Shown: one piece after another, positions 1 to 5,907 of the stretch
Layout of the letters: every line of letters starts with the position of its first letter
Position numbering within the stretch: position 1 is the stretch's first letter
From: Desulfobacteraceae bacterium
Lineage (GTDB): Bacteria > Desulfobacterota > DSM-4660 > Desulfatiglandales > HGW-15
Assembly: GCA_003819975.1 (NCBI GenBank)
Contig: RPPU01000312.1
Span: 1 to 5,907, forward strand
DNA: 5,907 nucleotides
Direction: 5' to 3'
Translations under genes and position numbers: made by a program
The notes under the pieces: generated by a model
Told to the model about the DNA's origin: nothing
Databases searched by the model: none
The model's input: only the letters and a program-made list of their open reading frames with translations

Positions 1-95
1 CCGTCCGAGTCAGGACGGGGGAGGCTCTTTCCATGCGTGCACGAGCAACCGCTCTGGTCACCGCGATCACGGTCGCGCTGACGGCGGCCGTGGGC
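1..95 (+). other. High-GC leader of foreign appearance: 5' UTR, start and signal-peptide-like coding segment
   Basis: Bases 1-120 are 72% GC by my count, against about 56% for 121-320. Bases 17-24 are GGGGGAGG, followed by an 8-base spacer and ATG at 33. The first 20 codons give MRARATALVTAITVALTAAV: two arginines, then a long Ala/Val/Leu/Thr core, the pattern of an actinobacterial Sec signal peptide. About 83% of codons from 33 to 119 end in G or C. A perfect initiation site and signal peptide make no sense inside a cytosolic YrdC protein, so I infer that the start of an unrelated secreted-protein gene has been joined to the YrdC tail. The junction lies somewhere around 80-100 and cannot be placed exactly, because the Ala/Gly-rich codons there fit both partners. 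Either an assembly or library chimera, or a real fusion, could produce this; the former is more likely. Confidence 0.55.
17..24 (+). promoter_or_regulatory. Strong Shine-Dalgarno GGGGGAGG upstream of ATG at 33
   Basis: The core GGAGG at 20-24 sits eight bases before ATG 33, which is ideal spacing. It matters because it marks 33 as a genuine translation start in the source of this DNA, whereas a YrdC-family gene should be mid-coding here. It is the main support for reading bases 1 to about 95 as the start of a different gene. Confidence 0.6.
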
Positions 96-317
96 GGCCC
101 GATCACCGGCACCAGCGCCAATCTTACCGGGCAACCTGCCCTAAGCGATGCGCAAGCTGTTTTGGATTCTTTGGGCGACCGGGTCGATCTGGTTTTGGAC
201 GGCGGTCCCACCAAGGGGGGCGTGGGGTCCACGATCCTGGATGTAACGGTCGATCCGCCGCGAATTCTGCGGGAGGGGATGATTACCCGTCTTGAAATTG
301 AAGAAACAATATTTTAG
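33..317 (+). CDS. tsaC: C-terminal part of a YrdC/TsaC-family L-threonylcarbamoyladenylate synthase, with an apparently foreign N-terminal leader
   Basis: The family makes threonylcarbamoyl-AMP from threonine, bicarbonate and ATP for t6A37 modification of ANN-decoding tRNAs in the cytosol. Residues 21-33 read GGPITGTSANLTG, the conserved SxN-containing nucleotide-site segment of YrdC proteins. Later come LDGGPTKGGVGSTILDV (about 56-72) and PRILREGMI (about 76-84), the usual end of the domain. Translation stops at TAG 315-317 about ten residues on, so this is the short TsaC/YrdC form without the extra Sua5 C-terminal domain. The ORF has only 94 codons against about 200 for a full protein, and the N-terminal two thirds are missing. 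The expected upstream R-x-P-x-H-P-type segment is absent from all three forward frames. Residues 1-20 instead look like a secretory leader. The ATG at 33 is therefore probably not the native start, and the product as assembled is unlikely to be active. It converges on the kinase gene to its right. Family assignment is firm; gene integrity is doubtful. Confidence 0.8.
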   Translation: MRARATALVTAITVALTAAVGGPITGTSANLTGQPALSDAQAVLDSLGDRVDLVLDGGPTKGGVGSTILDVTVDPPRILREGMITRLEIEETIF

Positions 318-359
318 CGCCGAGCAGTAAAGAAACCCCAACATTGCATATTTTTTCTT

Positions 360-413
360 GGTAGCCGCAGGCTTTAGTCTGCGATATGACGCAGGCTGAA
401 GCCCGCGACTACC
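360..413. repeat. REP-like extragenic palindrome with GTAG feet
   Basis: Two 24-base arms (360-383 and 390-413) are inverted copies separated by the 6-base loop ATATGA. Twenty of 24 pairs are Watson-Crick; the four mismatches are all transitions (C/T or A/G), each pairable as G-U in RNA read from one of the strands. Each arm ends in GGTAG at its foot, so a GTAG tetranucleotide lies at the 5' base of the stem on both strands (361-364 on +; complement of 409-412 on -). A GTAG or GTGG foot next to an imperfect palindrome is the hallmark of REP elements handled by RAYT (TnpA-REP) transposases. It sits in the gap between two converging genes, the usual REP location. A RAYT gene is not present in the window, and copy number in the genome cannot be judged from here. 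Confidence 0.65.
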
Positions 414-436
414 CTCATCAATAATCTTTTGTCGAT

Positions 437-464
437 ATGTTTTTTGATCCTATTCTTTTCAGGA

Positions 465-475
<11 letters not shown>
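437..475. repeat. Perfect 15-bp inverted repeat spanning the stop codon of the hybrid kinase gene; possible transcript-end hairpin
   Basis: ATGTTTTTTGATCCT (437-451) and AGGATCAAAAAACAT (461-475) are exact reverse complements around a 9-base loop. The leftward kinase gene stops at 465-467, so its last three codons and the stop lie within one arm. It could end or stabilise the leftward mRNA and also face the rightward YrdC transcript. It is not a textbook intrinsic terminator: on both strands the T-run is in the 5' arm and the A-run in the 3' arm, and no free U-tract follows. The GC part of the stem is only a few pairs. A role at the 3' end is inferred from position. Confidence 0.5.
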
Positions 476-4367
<3,892 letters not shown>

Positions 4368-4488
4368 TCGGTTGACTCGGGCCTTTAAAAATATTTTCTG
4401 TCGCTGTTGTTTTTTTAAATTTTTAGAGATCCCCTTCCGTTCATCCTGTCAAAAATCCAAAAATCTTTGCTATCCAGCCCATGCCGAT
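4368..4488 (-). promoter_or_regulatory. AT-rich gap between the tandem kinases, with a weak promoter candidate
   Basis: This 121-base spacer separates the stop of the upstream kinase from the start of the downstream one. On the - strand an exact TTGACA (4447-4452) is followed 19 bases later by TCTAAA (4422-4427), which matches four of six -10 positions. The spacing is longer than the optimal 17, so this is a weak sigma70-type candidate. It would give a leader of about 45-50 bases before ATG 4367. No convincing terminator hairpin is seen after the upstream gene, so read-through from it remains possible. The gap is long for a tightly coupled operon. Confidence 0.25.
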
Positions 4489-5907
4489 CTATACCGCAAT
4501 CGTAGGTTCCTGTTGATCTTCTTGTTCAGGAATAGTGAGGTATTTATTGAGCAGCTCGGATAGTTTTTGCGGTTCAATCGGCTTGGTTATGTAATCGTTC
4601 ATCCCGGCGGCCAAGCACTGTTCCCGATCGCCCTTCATGGCCATGGCGGTCATGGCTATGATGGGGATATTCGGCAAGGATGAAGCGGCCTGACCTTCTT
4701 GATTTTGCGATCCTTGGCGCTTTTCAGCTTCCGCTTGACGGATCGCACGAGTCGCTTCAAAGCCGTCCATTTCCGGCATTTGTACATCCATCAACACCAA
4801 GTGATACTGCTTTTTTTGCACGGCTTCGATTGCTTCCTTGCCATTGGCCGCCACGTCGGCCCGGTAGCCCATCTTTTCGAGCAGCCGCAGAGCCAGTTTT
4901 TGATTGATGAGGTTGTCTTCGGCCAGCAGGATGCGGATCGAGTACTTTTTTATTTCCGACAGGGTATGTTGTGTGATCAAAACAGGCGTTTGCTTGTCTG
5001 CTCCCTGCATGGTTTTTTGGTTAAAAGTCATGAGCAGACAATCCAAGAGCTGAGAGCGCTTGATCGGCTTGGTTAAGTAGGCGGAAAAACCGATTTCCTT
5101 GGCGCGAATGGCATCCCCGCGCATGCCGCAAGAAGTCAGCATCATCAATTTGGTTTCCCGAAGATTGGGAGTGCTCTTAATGGCCCGGCCCAGGGTTTCG
5201 CCGTCCATATCCGGCATCATTTGGTCAACCAGGACCAGATCGAATTTATTTGTTCCTCCCGCGGCTTTGGCGACTTGTTGCAAAGCGTCCAAGGAGTCGG
5301 CTGCCTCGTTTGTCAAACAGCCCATAGCTTGCAAGTAGGTTGAGAGAATCTTGCGATTGGTTTTATGATCGTCCACAATCAGGACACGGAGGTCCTTGAT
5401 ATCGGCCGATTGTGCGGGTTCGATTTTATGAACGGTTTGCTTATTAAAGGGGATGGTAAACCAAAAGACGGATCCCCGGCCTTCTTCGCTTTGCGCCTTG
5501 ATCTCACCGCCCATGAGTTGCACGAGTTGTTTGGAAATGGCCAATCCCAAGCCCGTACCGCCGAACCGACGTGTGGTGGAAGCGTCGACTTGGGAAAACG
5601 ATTTAAACAATCGGTCCATGCGTTCCTGGGGGATGCCGATGCCGGTGTCCCGGACTTCAAAACGCAGCACGGCCTGAGTATCGGTTTCCTGTTCCCGAGA
5701 CAATTCTAGGGCGATTTCGCCTTGTTGGGTGAATTTGACCGCATTATTGGTCAGATTGATCAGGATTTGGCGCAACCGGCCCGGATCACCTTGCAGCAGA
5801 ATGGGCGCCTGCGGATCGATCAGACAGCTCAGCTTCAGGCCTTTCTCTTGGACTTTTATCGCCAGCATGTCGACAACTTCTTCAATCGTCACTTGCAGAT
5901 CGAAATC
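4489..5907 (-). CDS. Hybrid sensor histidine kinase, 3' part (HATPase-REC-REC), paralogue of the downstream gene; 5' end outside window
   Basis: The reading frame is open to the right edge (first codons D-F-D-L-Q-V-T) and ends at TAG 4489-4491, giving 472 visible residues. The GTG at 5890-5892 is an internal valine matching V859 of the downstream paralogue, not a start. Visible residues: HATPase_c N-box N51, DTGIGIP from D87, [10 protein letters not shown] 116-125; REC1 with VDD near 177, acceptor D228 and K280; REC2 with AED near 330, acceptor D374 and K442. The HisKA phospho-histidine should lie just beyond the edge, about 60 residues upstream by analogy. By eye it is about 80% identical to residues 854-1298 of the downstream kinase. 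Differences are a 13-residue longer Q/E/A-rich loop between the third helix and fourth strand of REC2, and a different C-terminal tail (EQEDQQEPTIAV). As transcribed it is the upstream gene of the pair. Its sensor domains are unseen, so its input is unknown. Confidence 0.95.
   Translation of the reverse strand, partial: DFDLQVTIEEVVDMLAIKVQEKGLKLSCLIDPQAPILLQGDPGRLRQILINLTNNAVKFTQQGEIALELSREQETDTQAVLRFEVRDTGIGIPQERMDRLFKSFSQVDASTTRRFGGTGLGLAISKQLVQLMGGEIKAQSEEGRGSVFWFTIPFNKQTVHKIEPAQSADIKDLRVLIVDDHKTNRKILSTYLQAMGCLTNEAADSLDALQQVAKAAGGTNKFDLVLVDQMMPDMDGETLGRAIKSTPNLRETKLMMLTSCGMRGDAIRAKEIGFSAYLTKPIKRSQLLDCLLMTFNQKTMQGADKQTPVLITQHTLSEIKKYSIRILLAEDNLINQKLALRLLEKMGYRADVAANGKEAIEAVQKKQYHLVLMDVQMPEMDGFEATRAIRQAEAEKRQGSQNQEGQAASSLPNIPIIAMTAMAMKGDREQCLAAGMNDYITKPIEPQKLSELLNKYLTIPEQEDQQEPTIAV
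4537..5907 (-). repeat. Direct repeat copy 2: HATPase-REC-REC coding region of the upstream kinase
   Basis: Partner of 477-1808, 39 bases longer because of the REC2 loop difference within 4675-4737. Similarity stops at LLNKYL, where the two C-terminal tails become unrelated, so the left limit of the duplication lies close to the ends of the two genes. The right limit is beyond base 5907. Confidence 0.85.

Noticed and set aside
1..90. Frameshifted YrdC N-terminal sequence in bases 1-90
   Set aside because: I read all three forward frames. Fragments such as VHEQPL (frame 1) and RDH (frame 2) hint at the conserved R-x-P-x-H-P segment, but their distance to the GGP motif does not fit the family.
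141..344. A 67-codon - strand open frame over the YrdC tail
   Set aside because: It overlaps the recognisable YrdC coding sequence, has no family signature, and ends in the opposite strand of a conserved motif.
4368..4488. Intrinsic terminator or small RNA between the kinases
   Set aside because: There are A/T runs and a short AAAATATTTT palindrome, but no GC stem followed by a U-tract.
5890..5892. GTG as the start of the upstream kinase, giving a 467-residue HATPase-REC-REC protein
   Set aside because: The frame stays open to the window edge and the preceding residues DFDLQ match the paralogue at the same place, so the GTG is an internal valine and the gene is cut by the edge.

Overview
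This is a roughly 50% GC bacterial window that suggests a Gram-negative, signalling-rich, environmental bacterium. The style (a TPR-GAF hybrid histidine kinase with tandem receivers, next to a short YrdC-type protein) fits Desulfobacterota or related deltaproteobacterial lineages. That placement is inference only; no phylogenetic marker is present.

Layout. Bases 1-317 (+ strand) hold the C-terminal part of a YrdC/TsaC-family threonylcarbamoyl-AMP synthase, which acts in tRNA t6A formation. Its first ~95 bases look foreign: 72% GC over bases 1-120, a strong Shine-Dalgarno, and an ATG followed by a signal-peptide-like leader typical of a high-GC actinobacterium. They are joined in frame to the YrdC tail, so the contig end is probably chimeric. 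Bases 318-464 are a convergent intergenic gap with a 54-bp REP-like palindrome whose feet carry GTAG, and a perfect 15-bp inverted repeat that contains the stop codon of the next gene. Bases 465-4367 (- strand) encode a complete 1300-residue cytosolic hybrid histidine kinase: eight TPRs, coiled coil, GAF, GAF, coiled coil, HisKA, HATPase, REC, REC. Bases 4368-4488 are a 121-bp AT-rich gap. Bases 4489-5907 (- strand) are the 3' part of a second hybrid kinase (HATPase-REC-REC visible) that runs off the right edge.

How the genes work together. The two kinases are tandem paralogues in the same orientation, about 80% identical by eye over the shared HATPase-REC-REC region, with blocks identical at nucleotide level. 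Both keep all visible catalytic and phospho-acceptor residues, and neither has an HPt or DNA-binding output domain in the window. They would therefore need a separate HPt protein or response regulator, or would work through REC-mediated protein contacts. The near-identical transmitter and receiver modules suggest a duplicated kinase that may share partners while sensing different inputs, but the sensor half of the upstream copy is outside the window. I see no evidence for a mobile element, CRISPR array, RNA gene or defence system.
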